DNA of 50,169 nucleotides from Trichormus sp. M33_DOE_039 (GTDB lineage Bacteria; Cyanobacteriota; Cyanobacteriia; Cyanobacteriales; Nostocaceae): positions 1 through 50,169 of the forward strand of contig DVDT01000013.1 of the NCBI GenBank assembly GCA_015296085.1, written 5' to 3'. Position 1 is the stretch's first letter. Each line of letters begins with the position of its first letter. Made by a program: the position numbers and the translations under genes. Positions 24,873 to 33,995 of this stretch are shown here, in pieces. A model generated the notes under the pieces. It ran no database searches. It saw only the letters and a list, made by a program, of their open reading frames with translations, and had not been told where the DNA came from.

Positions 24873-25982
24873 ATGACTGCAAATCCCATAAATCTATTTG
24901 AATACGAACAGTTAGCACCAAACCATCTGTCCAAGATGGCACTCGACTATTACAGCAGTGGAGCTTGGGATGAAATTACACTGCGAGATAATCGTGCCGC
25001 CTTCGAGCGAGTCAAGCTGCGTCCGCGAATTTTAGCGGATGTCAGCCAATTGAGCCTGAAAACTACTATTTTAGGACAAACTTTAGAATTGCCTCTGTTA
25101 ATCGCACCAATGGCTTTTCAATGTTTGGCTCATCCAGATGGTGAACTAGCCACAGCAATGGCGGCTGCATCTGCTGGGGTAGGGATGGTGTTGAGTACCA
25201 TGTCTACTCAAAGCTTAGAAGCAGTCGCAGATATCGGGCAGAAATTTCCCCATTCTCTACAATGGTTTCAGTTGTACATCCACAAAGACCGGGGTTTAAC
25301 TCGCGCCCTAGTAGAAAGAGCATACAGCGCAGGTTACAAAGCTCTCTGCCTGACTGTCGATGCTCCTGTTTTGGGGCAGCGAGAACGCGACCGACGTAAC
25401 GAGTTTGTTTTACCAACTGGGTTACATCTAGCTAATCTTGTGAGCATGTCCGGTTTGAATATTCCCCACGCACAAGGAGAGTCTGGTTTGTTTACGTACT
25501 TTGCCCAACAACTAGACCCTTCCTTAACTTGGCGCGATTTAGACTGGTTACAATCTTTATCACCCTTACCTTTAGTGTTAAAAGGCATTTTACGAGGGGA
25601 TGATGCAGAGCGAGCAGTGGAGTATGGAGCTAAAGCTATTGTAGTTTCTAATCATGGTGGCAGACAATTAGATAGTGCGATCGCCTCGTTGGATGCACTG
25701 CCTGAGATAGTCGCAGCCGTCGATGGTAAGGTCGAAGTCTTAATAGATGGTGGTATCCGTCGTGGGACTGATATTCTCAAAGCTTTGGCTATAGGTGCTA
25801 AAGCCGTATTAATTGGCAGACCTATTTTGTGGGGACTAGCATTAGCTGGACAAGCAGGTGTGTCCCATCTCCTATCTTTACTAGAAGACGAGTTGAGAGT
25901 TGCAATGTCTCTCAGTGGCGTTGCTCAGGTACGAGATATTGACCCTAGTTTAGTTACAGATATATCAGGGAATAGGCAATAG
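24873..25982 (+). CDS. FMN-dependent alpha-hydroxy-acid oxidase (lactate/glycolate oxidase type)
   Basis: TIM-barrel flavoenzyme (369 aa) that oxidises an L-2-hydroxy acid to the 2-oxo acid. Family blocks: LLIAPMAF, QWFQLYIHKD, LCLTVDAPVLGQRERD, VLKGIL, and the active-site SNHGGRQLD with catalytic His, then DGGIRRGTDILKAL for FMN phosphate. A well-studied Nostoc homologue of plant glycolate oxidase acts mainly as L-lactate oxidase, using O2 and making H2O2; that activity is the best guess here, by family knowledge. ATG 24873 gives a normal N-terminus (INLFEYEQLA). A tRNA-Leu gene follows 76 bp later. Confidence 0.92.
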   Translation: MTANPINLFEYEQLAPNHLSKMALDYYSSGAWDEITLRDNRAAFERVKLRPRILADVSQLSLKTTILGQTLELPLLIAPMAFQCLAHPDGELATAMAAASAGVGMVLSTMSTQSLEAVADIGQKFPHSLQWFQLYIHKDRGLTRALVERAYSAGYKALCLTVDAPVLGQRERDRRNEFVLPTGLHLANLVSMSGLNIPHAQGESGLFTYFAQQLDPSLTWRDLDWLQSLSPLPLVLKGILRGDDAERAVEYGAKAIVVSNHGGRQLDSAIASLDALPEIVAAVDGKVEVLIDGGIRRGTDILKALAIGAKAVLIGRPILWGLALAGQAGVSHLLSLLEDELRVAMSLSGVAQVRDIDPSLVTDISGNRQ

Positions 25983-26058
25983 AAAATTCAGCAAAAATTT
26001 CTGATTTACTCCTTGCATTAAATTTTGGAAGTTACTATAATAGGAAAGTTGCATCCAA

Positions 26059-26142
26059 GGGCGGGTGGCGAAACTGGTAGACGCACCACACTCAAAATGT
26101 GGCGACCTTGCGGTCATAGGAGTTCGATTCTCCTCCTGCCCA
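26059..26142 (+). tRNA. tRNA-Leu (anticodon CAA)
   Basis: Acceptor GGGCGGG pairs with CCTGCCC (one G-U), discriminator A. The anticodon stem CCACA/TGTGG carries loop CTCAAAA, anticodon CAA. A long variable arm (cgaccttgcggtc) and T-arm AGGAGTTCGATTCTCCT confirm class II tRNA-Leu. CCA is not encoded. Confidence 0.95.
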
Positions 26143-26168
26143 CTGTCCACTAAGTAAAAGCAAAATAT

Positions 26169-26414
26169 ATGAGACTCAAAAGATGGGAATCTCCCCGTCG
26201 TGAAGGGAGAAACGATAAGGGTAAAGGCGGTTCAGCCAGAAAACGACAACTCAAAAAGCAACGGCAAATGTTACGCCAAAAGCTAAAAGAAGCCAACAAG
26301 CAAAACAATCAAAGCAACGGCAAAAACAGGGAAGAAAAATTCTTCCCTGTTTTTTTATCTATTTTTTATAGAGACGTATACCTTTGCGTTTTTATAGATA
26401 ACAAACTGTTTTAA
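26169..26414 (+). CDS. Doubtful small basic protein
   Basis: An 81-codon frame with an ATG start; the first 50 residues are extremely basic and low in complexity (KKQRQMLRQKLKEANKQ). A perfect 12-bp terminator hairpin with T-run (26325-26357) lies inside the frame, 20 codons before the stop. If the terminator works, the message would have no stop codon. So either the frame is not translated or the hairpin is not a terminator. No ribosome site is visible. I list it with low confidence. Confidence 0.25.
   Translation: MRLKRWESPRREGRNDKGKGGSARKRQLKKQRQMLRQKLKEANKQNNQSNGKNREEKFFPVFLSIFYRDVYLCVFIDNKLF
26325..26357 (+). terminator. Strong rho-independent terminator downstream of tRNA-Leu(CAA)
   Basis: AACAGGGAAGAA (26325-26336) pairs perfectly with TTCTTCCCTGTT (26340-26351), 3-nt loop, followed by a further run of T. 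It probably ends the tRNA-Leu transcript or a short gene at 26169. Confidence 0.85.
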
Positions 26415-27233
26415 ATCCGTTTTATAAGCATAAAAGTAATATTAGACGCGAGCAATTATATATTTGCGTCAGTGATATTAATGAAATATAAATAAAAATG
26501 TAATGTTTGTGTAAACTAACTCAGAGAAAAGCAGAGAAAATTATGAAGTAAATGTAAAGTTTTTTGTGAAGGGTGTAACAATCGTTAATGAGTTAGTAAG
26601 CTAGTATGCGGTTGCGAGTAATTATTACTAACACTTTTTAGTCAATAAAAATCTCATCTAAACCAACTTTTTATCAGTGTGTTCCCCCATAGGCTATGTC
26701 AGTAACAGAATCATCTAATTATCTCAGCATTAGCTACTGTTCTTACAAGATTAAACTATCTATGGTGTGTATTAGTTAGTTTAACTATGCAAGTCTTTGT
26801 ACTCTATACCCAAAAATAACTTTCTTAGTGCTGCAATTTATCTCCCAAAATAACGCATAGATCAGCTAGGTTAAGCCAGCTTAGATTTAAGTTGTCTTAC
26901 CAGTAGATTTAATCGTTGGTTTTGTAGAGAATAATGCTAAAGCTTCAGCCTATGGCACGTTATTTTAGGTTCATAGAATTTTAATCCTTATACTATTTGC
27001 ACATCTTCTAGAAGATAAGACTAGACCTTTCGCCACACTTTTGTAACAAGGTTAATTTTTGGTTGCGAAATTTTTCACCTCTATAGCTATAAGAGTTGGA
27101 AATGACAGCAGATGCAATATGCACAATGCAACTATGAAAAAGAGAATTTCTCTGGCTTGTGTTGAAACAGCAACTTAGCAAATTTTGATTATAAATATCA
27201 AACTTTTAATCTGTATCATTGGTAAAGCCTGTA
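26415..27233. other. 819-bp region without a gene, upstream of the polysaccharide operon
   Basis: No credible open frame on either strand. It contains a 14-bp long-range complement: AAAATAACGCATAG (26847-26860) against CTATG-gca-CGTTATTTT (26950-26966), with a 3-base bulge, enclosing about 90 bases. This could be a structured leader RNA or regulatory region for the operon that starts at 27234. No promoter could be fixed. Confidence 0.5.
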
Positions 27234-28685
27234 ATGGAATCACCAAAAGCATCATCTAATTTACGTCAGAAAGCTCTTTTAGGGGTATTTTGGTCTGCAA
27301 TTGAAAGTTGGGGTCGCCAAGCAATTTCTTTTGGCGTTTTCTTCTTACTAGCGCGGTTGTTAGGGCCACAGATATTTGGCTTAGTTGCTTTATCGAGCCT
27401 ATTCTTAAGTTTTTTACAAGTATTTGTTGACCAAGGATTTTCACATGCAATTATCCAAAGAAAAGAATTAGAGCCAGAGCATTTAGACACTGCATTCTGG
27501 ACTAATTTAGGTATGGCTACGGCCCTAACAATAATTACTATTACTACCGCTAATTTAGTTGGAGATTTTTTTAAAGAGCCAGCAGTTATACCAATCATAC
27601 GCTGTCTGTCTATTAGTTTTATATTTATTGCTTTTAGTAGTGTTCAAAGTGCCATCCTCCAGCGTCAATTAGCTTTTAAAGCTCTAGCTAAACGTACACT
27701 AATTGGAGTTTTTGTGGGCGGCGTAGTTGGTGTAGCTATGGCATTTAGTGGATTTGGTGTATGGAGTCTTGTAGCTCAACAAATTATTAGTAGCTTAGTA
27801 CAAGTTTTAGTTTTGTGGCGAGTGAGTGACTGGCGACCAAGATTAAAATTTTCCCAACGTCACTTTCAGGATTTATTTTCCTTTGGTGTGAATGTTTTAG
27901 GAATGAATATTTTTAACTTCCTAAATCGCCGTTCAGACGATTTTTTGATTGGGTATTTTTTAGGCTCAGTTGCATTAGGATATTATACTGTAGCTTATAG
28001 GTTATTATTAGTATTAACAGAACTACTAACTAGTATTATTTCTAGAGTTTCCTTACCCACATTTTCTAGGCTACAGGAAGAGCCAGAACGTTTACGTCAG
28101 GCACTATATCAAGCTATAAAACTCACCAGTTTAATAACTTTTCCTGGCTTTTTTGGCATGGTGATATTATCACCAGAAATAGTGAGGTTAGTATTTGGAG
28201 AAAAATGGTTGCCGAGTATTCCAGTAATGCAAGTCTTAAATTTAGTGGGAATTCTTTATGCTTATTTTTACTTCAATGGTTCTGTGATCATGGCAATGGG
28301 AAAACCCGCTTGGAAATTAGCCTTGGATGGTGTGCAAGCTGTTACTAACATTATTGCTTTTGCAATTGCAGTTCAATGGGGTATTGTAGCGGTTGCTGCT
28401 GCTTATGTCATTAGAAGTTATCTCATGTCTCCTTTGACTATTTGGGTAGTTTGGAAACTAGTTCGGATTAATATAGTGACTTATTTACGTCAAGGTGCAG
28501 CACCTTTAGTAGCAACAATTACTATGGTAGGAGCTATATTTGCAGTCAAATATTTTCTGGGTAGTTTGATAAATTATGAAGCGATATTAGCTATTTCTAT
28601 ATTAGTGGGCGCAGTAGTGTATGTTTTGTCAATATTCTTGATTGCACCGAAACTATTTTGGCAAGTGGTTAATATTGCTCGTTAG
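27234..28685 (+). CDS. Polysaccharide flippase (Wzx-like, MOP superfamily)
   Basis: Integral membrane protein (483 aa) with about 12-14 transmembrane helices, of the oligosaccharide flippase / polysaccharide transporter family that moves lipid-linked sugar repeat units across the inner membrane. Early blocks KALLGVFWSAIESWGRQ and FFLLARLLGPQIFGLVAL, and NRRSDDFLIGYFLGSVALGYY in the middle, are typical of this family. ATG 27234 (MESPKASS) is preferred to TTG 27219. It is the first gene of a tightly spaced five-gene operon (next start 25 bp after the stop), so its cargo is probably the polymer made by the following glycosyltransferases. Confidence 0.9.
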   Translation: MESPKASSNLRQKALLGVFWSAIESWGRQAISFGVFFLLARLLGPQIFGLVALSSLFLSFLQVFVDQGFSHAIIQRKELEPEHLDTAFWTNLGMATALTIITITTANLVGDFFKEPAVIPIIRCLSISFIFIAFSSVQSAILQRQLAFKALAKRTLIGVFVGGVVGVAMAFSGFGVWSLVAQQIISSLVQVLVLWRVSDWRPRLKFSQRHFQDLFSFGVNVLGMNIFNFLNRRSDDFLIGYFLGSVALGYYTVAYRLLLVLTELLTSIISRVSLPTFSRLQEEPERLRQALYQAIKLTSLITFPGFFGMVILSPEIVRLVFGEKWLPSIPVMQVLNLVGILYAYFYFNGSVIMAMGKPAWKLALDGVQAVTNIIAFAIAVQWGIVAVAAAYVIRSYLMSPLTIWVVWKLVRINIVTYLRQGAAPLVATITMVGAIFAVKYFLGSLINYEAILAISILVGAVVYVLSIFLIAPKLFWQVVNIAR

Positions 28686-28710
28686 GTCGGCAGACATAGG
28701 ACTTGTACGG

Positions 28711-30168
28711 ATGACTGAACAAATCACAGCAAAAATTCAAAATACTGAAGTTAACCAGTTATTAGAAACAGTGATTGAAGGTGGTTACTGCGTTGGTTGT
28801 GGTGCTTGTGCTGCTATTAGTGGCTCACCGATGAAGATGAAATTAGATACAGAACAAAAATTGCAAGCAACTATCGATACATCGACTCCATCAACATTTT
28901 CTAGCCATGCAATCATGTCTGTTTGTCCTTTTTCAAGTCAAAGTTTAAATGAAGACCAGATTAGCCAAGAATTATTTAGTCATGATGGTCAATATCATCA
29001 GCAAATTGGTTATTATCTAAACACTTACGCAGGTTATGTTGCAGAAGATGATTATCGCGATCGCGGTAGTTCAGGAGGAATGGGAACTTGGATAGTAACT
29101 AATCTGCTTAGTCAAGGTTTAGTAGATGGTGTCATCCACATTCATCAGCGTCATCCCTCTCCCGATGACCCACGATTATTTCACTATCAACTTTCCACAA
29201 CTGTAGAACAGGTACGCAACGGTGCTAAGTCCCGTTACTACCCAGTCGAAATTTCGGAAGTGATGCAGCTAATTCGTGAACAACCAGGACGTTACGTCAT
29301 TGTAGGAATTCCCTGTTTTATCAAAGCTGTACGCTTGTTGATGCGCCAAGATCCGCTACTAGCCGAACGGATCAAGTTTTGCGTGGGTCTAATTTGTGGT
29401 CATCTTAAAAGTACACGCTTTGCAGAAATGTTGGCTTGGCAATGCGGTATTGAACCAAATCATCTTTTGGCAATTGACTTTCGCAAGAAATTACCAGATG
29501 CTAACGCTAACCGCTACGGTATCGAAGTGACAGGACTGCAAACAGATCAAATAGTCACTCACAGTAGTCCTGTATATGACCTCTATGGTACAGATTGGGG
29601 TTTGGGTTTTTTCAAGTACAAAGCCTGCGATTATTGTGATGATGTGGTAGCTGAAACCGCAGATGTTACAGTCGGGGATGCTTGGTTGCCTCAGTATGTT
29701 AAGGATAGTCAAGGTACGAATGTGGTGATTGTGCGTCACCCAATCATTCGAGAAATAATTGAGTGTGCAATGACTGAGAGAAAGCTGCACATGGATCAGA
29801 TTAGTGCTAATGAAGCAGCACAGTCACAAAAATCAGGCTTTCAGCATCGACGAGAAGGTCTAGCTTATCGCTTGTACTTAAAGGAACAACAGGGTGATTG
29901 GTATCCCCAAAAGCGGGTAAAACCAAGCGCTAGTCATTTAAATAAAAACTTACAAGCACGGCAAATGATGAGAGTTGCTCTAGCAACACAAAGCCATATT
30001 GCGTTTAAAAATGCTGTTGATGCTGGTCAATTTTCTGTATTTCAGCAACAAATAGACCCCTTAGTGCAGAAATACAAACAGCTATATCACACGCCTTCAT
30101 GGAAAAGAGTAGCCAGGCGGATGAAGCGACTCCTAGTAAATTTTTTAAGTAATTTTAAGAGAGGTTAA
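28711..30168 (+). CDS. FrhB-like iron-sulfur protein (coenzyme F420 hydrogenase/dehydrogenase beta subunit family)
   Basis: A 485-residue protein with an N-terminal 4Fe-4S motif (YCVGCGACAA plus SVCP) and the FrhB-type domain: RGSSGGMGTWIV, KSRYYPVE, GIPCFIKAVRLL, KYKACDYCDD, ADVTVGDAW. These proteins transfer electrons with a flavin; the F420 link is by name only and is unlikely to hold in an exopolysaccharide operon. Members are often found beside polysaccharide pyruvyl transferases, as here (6 bp to the next gene). The C-terminal 100 residues are basic and helical (RRMKRLLVNFLSNFKRG). ATG 28711 is chosen. A role in sugar modification is inferred from context only. Confidence 0.85.
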   Translation: MTEQITAKIQNTEVNQLLETVIEGGYCVGCGACAAISGSPMKMKLDTEQKLQATIDTSTPSTFSSHAIMSVCPFSSQSLNEDQISQELFSHDGQYHQQIGYYLNTYAGYVAEDDYRDRGSSGGMGTWIVTNLLSQGLVDGVIHIHQRHPSPDDPRLFHYQLSTTVEQVRNGAKSRYYPVEISEVMQLIREQPGRYVIVGIPCFIKAVRLLMRQDPLLAERIKFCVGLICGHLKSTRFAEMLAWQCGIEPNHLLAIDFRKKLPDANANRYGIEVTGLQTDQIVTHSSPVYDLYGTDWGLGFFKYKACDYCDDVVAETADVTVGDAWLPQYVKDSQGTNVVIVRHPIIREIIECAMTERKLHMDQISANEAAQSQKSGFQHRREGLAYRLYLKEQQGDWYPQKRVKPSASHLNKNLQARQMMRVALATQSHIAFKNAVDAGQFSVFQQQIDPLVQKYKQLYHTPSWKRVARRMKRLLVNFLSNFKRG

Positions 30169-30174
30169 ACACCT

Positions 30175-31404
30175 ATGAAAGCAGCAATTACAGGAATTAC
30201 TGGACTACGTAACCGAGGCGTGGAAGCAATGGTGTTAACCACTATTGAACAACTACGTCAACGCCAACCTGCACTTCCTATCAGTATTCTCAGCGAAACT
30301 CCAGATTACGACGAAATTAGACTACAGCCTCATAACATAGAACTGATTAGCGATCGCAATTTACGCCGTCTACATATAGTCAATCGCTGGCGCAACCAGC
30401 TTTCTCAAGTCTACAAGCCAATCGCACCTGCTTACAAAGATATTTCCCGTTTACTTCAGGAAACATCAGTAGTGATGGCTTCTGGCGGAGATATATTTGG
30501 TTCTGATTACGGTATACCTTTTCTCTCTAGACAGCTTAGACCATTAGTCTACGCTTTAGATGCTGGTGTTCCTGTCGTCTTCTTGGCCCAATCTATCGGC
30601 CCTTTCAAAACAGATAAAGAAGCCCAAATCTGGCTAGATGTGGCTCGTCACGCCAAGCTAATCACCGTTAGAGAAAGCCTGACTTATAAATATGTCACTA
30701 AAGATTTGGGCTTGTCTCCAGAATTAGTTAAGCATACAGCAGATCCCGCCTTTCTCCTCCCGCCAGCACCACCAGAAACTGTCCAGAATTTGTTGAAATT
30801 ATATGGCATCAATCAAGACCGTCCGGTAGTTGCACTGGGGATCAGTCAAGGTATCAGCCGCTATACCCGTGCTGATTACGACAAACATACAAAAGTTTGG
30901 TGTCAGGTGATTAATATGATCCTGAATGAATTTGGTGGACAAGTGCTGCTGATTCCTCACGTCCATGATTATCGCCCAGAGAACGACGATCGCATCCTAG
31001 CTGGTGAACTTTTGCGACTGTTTAACTTTGATCCCCGTGTGCAGCTAGCTGGTGCAGAACATACTGCATCTGAGTTTAAAGGATTAATTAGTGCTTGTGA
31101 TTTAGTAGTTTCCGAACGGATGCACGCAGCGATCGCGGGCTTATCGAGTGGGGTTTGTACTCTTCCCATTGGATATTCTGTCAAGGCTGAAGGTATTATG
31201 ACTGATCTTTTAGGCGCAGAAGCCGTTCATAATGGCTTACTGATTTCCTTCCAACAGTTTCTTGACCCTGATACAGCTTGTAATACCATTCGTAATCTTT
31301 GGCATAGACGGCAAGAAGTAGCAAACCAATTAAAAACAAACCTACCTCAAATTAAGCAAAACACAGCTGCTAACTTTGACCTGATATCAAACATCTTGGC
31401 ATAG
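30175..31404 (+). CDS. csaB: Polysaccharide pyruvyl transferase family protein (CsaB/WcaK type)
   Basis: GT-B-like enzyme (409 aa) of the family that adds a ketal pyruvate from PEP to surface polysaccharide sugars. Blocks seen: GITGLRNRGVEAMV near the start, ASGGDIFGSDYG, FLAQSIGPF, VALGISQGISRYT and the signature ERMHAAIAGLSSGVCTLPIGYSVKAEGIM. Start ATG 30175 is 6 bp after the previous stop; no strong ribosome site. The name csaB follows family convention; the acceptor polymer is unknown. Fourth gene follows after 13 bp. Confidence 0.88.
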   Translation: MKAAITGITGLRNRGVEAMVLTTIEQLRQRQPALPISILSETPDYDEIRLQPHNIELISDRNLRRLHIVNRWRNQLSQVYKPIAPAYKDISRLLQETSVVMASGGDIFGSDYGIPFLSRQLRPLVYALDAGVPVVFLAQSIGPFKTDKEAQIWLDVARHAKLITVRESLTYKYVTKDLGLSPELVKHTADPAFLLPPAPPETVQNLLKLYGINQDRPVVALGISQGISRYTRADYDKHTKVWCQVINMILNEFGGQVLLIPHVHDYRPENDDRILAGELLRLFNFDPRVQLAGAEHTASEFKGLISACDLVVSERMHAAIAGLSSGVCTLPIGYSVKAEGIMTDLLGAEAVHNGLLISFQQFLDPDTACNTIRNLWHRRQEVANQLKTNLPQIKQNTAANFDLISNILA

Positions 31405-31417
31405 CTACACCAAAGAC

Positions 31418-32377
31418 ATGATTGCAATGACAGCACTTGAGCCAAATCAGAATCCCTCTGTGGCAGTAATTGTGCCTTTGTACAACAAAGGTGAATATAT
31501 TGCCAGGACACTAAACTCAATCCTGAGTCAGACATACCAAAATTTTGAAATCATTGTTGTCAATGATGGTTCTACAGACAATAGCCCAGATATTGTGAGT
31601 AGCTATGATGATCCTCGGATCAAATTAATTCACCAAGCTAATGCAGGGCCAGGTGCAGCACGTAATCGAGGTATGTCTGAAACTCAAGCTAATTTCGTAT
31701 CATTTTTAGATGCAGATGATGAATGGTTGCCTGATTTTTTAGCAACCTCCATGTATCATCTACAAACACATCCTGATTGTTTACTCAGTGTTACTGGTCA
31801 TTGTCGTGGTGTAGAACGTAGTAGTTGGCAACACTATTTACCACACCTAAAAATTAATCAAGGTGTTTGGCGTTTACCAACTAATGCCAAACCAAAAGTA
31901 GTAAAATCTGCCATTGATTTGCTGCATTCTGGGGCTGTTATTTGTGCGCGGGAAGTTGTAGAAAAGTTTGGTGGTTTTTATTGCAAAGAACGCTGTACTT
32001 ACGGTGAAGATTCCTATTTGTGGCTGCAAGTATTATTAAATTACAAAATTTACATAGACCCTAAACCTCTGATGTGGCATCATACCGAAGCATCAGCTCT
32101 AGGTCACGGTCGCAAAGAGCCTCATCCACCTTGGCCAAAACTGACGGATACAGCAACCATTAGAAATAACTGCCCGCCTGAATACCAGCCTCTTTTGGAG
32201 AGTTGTCTGGCTTACTATGCACTGTTAGCAGCTGAACGACGAATTCGCACCGGAGATATTTTTACAGCACAAAAGCTTTTACAAAGTTTTCCTTTAACTC
32301 AAACGTTTGTGTTGAAAAATCTGAAAGTCCGCTGCCGTTTGAAATTAACTCAGTTCTTACAACTATTACCTGTGTAA
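31418..32377 (+). CDS. Glycosyltransferase family 2
   Basis: A 319-residue GT-A fold glycosyltransferase acting on the cytoplasmic face of the membrane. Family 2 motifs: VIVPLYNKGEYIARTLNSIL, VVNDGSTDNS (nucleotide binding), NAGPGAARNRG, SFLDADDEW (DXD metal site) and the later YGEDSYLW. No transmembrane helix at the C-terminus. ATG 31418 or 31427 can serve as start. Specificity is not predictable; it should add one sugar of the repeat unit exported by the flippase at 27234. Confidence 0.9.
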   Translation: MIAMTALEPNQNPSVAVIVPLYNKGEYIARTLNSILSQTYQNFEIIVVNDGSTDNSPDIVSSYDDPRIKLIHQANAGPGAARNRGMSETQANFVSFLDADDEWLPDFLATSMYHLQTHPDCLLSVTGHCRGVERSSWQHYLPHLKINQGVWRLPTNAKPKVVKSAIDLLHSGAVICAREVVEKFGGFYCKERCTYGEDSYLWLQVLLNYKIYIDPKPLMWHHTEASALGHGRKEPHPPWPKLTDTATIRNNCPPEYQPLLESCLAYYALLAAERRIRTGDIFTAQKLLQSFPLTQTFVLKNLKVRCRLKLTQFLQLLPV

Positions 32378-32406
32378 TCATAATTTTTTTCAAGTCAATA
32401 ATCTCT

Positions 32407-33486
32407 ATGGAACAAATCACATCCATCTTTCTACCACGCGCTCTTGACGGTAATCCCTATCAAAATCAGTTAATTGATAATTTAAAAAAGTTAGGTGTCA
32501 AAGTAGAAGTCCAAAAACCCTTTGCTTCTTCTACTTTTTTCTTTCCGATAATTTTTTCCCATTGGAAACCAGATATTTTACATTTGCACTGGCTAGAACC
32601 ATCATGTATTGCTAATAATTGGTTTTTATCACTGCTGAAATCAATAGTATTCCTGGTGCAGTTAGTCATTCTCAAAATAATTGGTGTCAAGATTGTATGG
32701 ACTGTACACAACCTCAAAAACCATGATAATCTGAATCTAGTTTTAAATAATATATGTACTAAAACAGTCATCAAGTTTGCTGATGCAATTATCACTCACT
32801 GCGAAGCTGCTCAAGAAGAGTTAATTAAAACTTTTTTAGTTAAAAATAAAGAGAAAATTTTCGTAGTTCCACATGGTAATTATGTAGAGTGGTACGAAAA
32901 TAAAATTAGCCAGGAAGCAGCACGAGCGGAATTAGGGTTTAAAACTTCCGAAACTGTATTTTTATTTTTTGGTTTAATTCGTCCCTATAAGGGAGTGCCA
33001 GAACTTATCGAAACATTTAAGCGTTTAGAGAGTAAAGATATTAGATTAGTGATTGCTGGTAAAATTATCAGCAAAGATATAGATTTAGCAGATTTAATTA
33101 ATCAAAAAATTGCTGACGATCAACGAATTACTTTTATTCCTAGTTACATTGAACCGGAAAAAATCCAAATATACATGAATGCTGCCGATGTCGTGGTTTT
33201 CCCATATCGAGATATTTTGACATCAGGTGCAGTCATGTTAGCTATGTCTTTTGGGCGAGCTTGTATTGCACCCCGCAAAGGTTGTATAGGAGAAGTTTTA
33301 GATGCTCAGGGAGCGTTTTTGTACAATTTGGCTGATGAAAATGGCTTAATGCAAGCTATGAATTCGGCATTACACAAACAACCCGAAATATTAGCGATGG
33401 GAGCGCATAATCAGGAATTAGCTGCAAAATATAGCTGGAAAAATATTGCAGAGTTAACTTTAGATGTATATCTTTCGTGCCTCTAG
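32407..33486 (+). CDS. Glycosyltransferase family 4
   Basis: A GT-B glycosyltransferase (359 aa). The N-terminal half has the acceptor-side pattern DILHLHWLEP and KIVWTVHNLKNHD; the C-terminal half has LFFGLIRPYKGVPELIE, the retaining-GT4 signature region NAADVVVFPYRDILTSG and GCIGEVL. A hydrophobic stretch at about 72-95 (SLLKSIVFLVQLVILKIIGVKIV) suggests membrane attachment. Last gene of the polysaccharide operon, 29 bp after the GT2. The cluster as seen lacks a polymerase and an initiating transferase, so it depends on genes elsewhere. Confidence 0.88.
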   Translation: MEQITSIFLPRALDGNPYQNQLIDNLKKLGVKVEVQKPFASSTFFFPIIFSHWKPDILHLHWLEPSCIANNWFLSLLKSIVFLVQLVILKIIGVKIVWTVHNLKNHDNLNLVLNNICTKTVIKFADAIITHCEAAQEELIKTFLVKNKEKIFVVPHGNYVEWYENKISQEAARAELGFKTSETVFLFFGLIRPYKGVPELIETFKRLESKDIRLVIAGKIISKDIDLADLINQKIADDQRITFIPSYIEPEKIQIYMNAADVVVFPYRDILTSGAVMLAMSFGRACIAPRKGCIGEVLDAQGAFLYNLADENGLMQAMNSALHKQPEILAMGAHNQELAAKYSWKNIAELTLDVYLSCL

Positions 33487-33802
33487 ATTACCGCATATTT
33501 ATAAGCGATCGCCATAACATGCTCCTGAGTCCTAATCCTATGCTTTTTAACACTAAGCATCTGCTATCCGTTGGGTATTCCCAAATCATGGGAATTAAAA
33601 AATAATATAATCAGTGATTATGTATCTAATAAAAAAATCTAATTTTAATAGAAAATTTGGTGAGGTAGTTTATTGATTATCGAAATCATCATCCTTCAGC
33701 ATCAATGGTGAAATATCTAGGCATAATTTTCTGGAAAAATTTCCTTTTAAAGCCCTTGACATTACCCTGGTACAACCTGCTATATTAATGAAGTCGCAAC
33801 GT
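33487..33802. other. 316-bp intergenic region before tRNA-Gln
   Basis: No gene. Two small hairpins are visible: ATGCTT...AAGCAT (33540-33560) and ATTCCCA...TGGGAAT (33577-33595). Either may help end the polysaccharide operon transcript; neither has a T-run on the plus strand. Confidence 0.45.
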
Positions 33803-33874
33803 TGGGGCGTAGCCAAGTGGTAAGGCAGCGGGTTTTGGTCCCGCCATCCCTAGGTTCGAATCCTAGCGCCCCAG
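33803..33874 (+). tRNA. tRNA-Gln (anticodon TTG)
   Basis: Acceptor TGGGGCG pairs with CGCCCCA, discriminator G. Anticodon stem GCGGG/CCCGC holds loop TTTTGGT, anticodon TTG; D-arm AGCCAAGTGGTAAGGC and T-arm CTAGGTTCGAATCCTAG are regular. The U1-A72 acceptor pair is characteristic of tRNA-Gln. CCA is not encoded. Confidence 0.96.
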
Positions 33875-33947
33875 TTCTAATCAATTGATATCTGATGGTT
33901 AAGAGTACACCTTAGCGTGTTGCATCGAACACAGAAGACTAAGGTAG

Positions 33948-33970
33948 AATGTGAGGACACTATTCACATT
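33948..33970. terminator. Hairpin between tRNA-Gln and the convergent NrtS-like gene
   Basis: AATGTGA (33948-33954) pairs with TCACATT (33964-33970) around 9 bases. Position between convergent transcripts suggests a 3'-end role; no T-run is present. Confidence 0.35.
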
Positions 33971-33995
33971 CAGAAAAATTGGCGGTGTGACGAAT

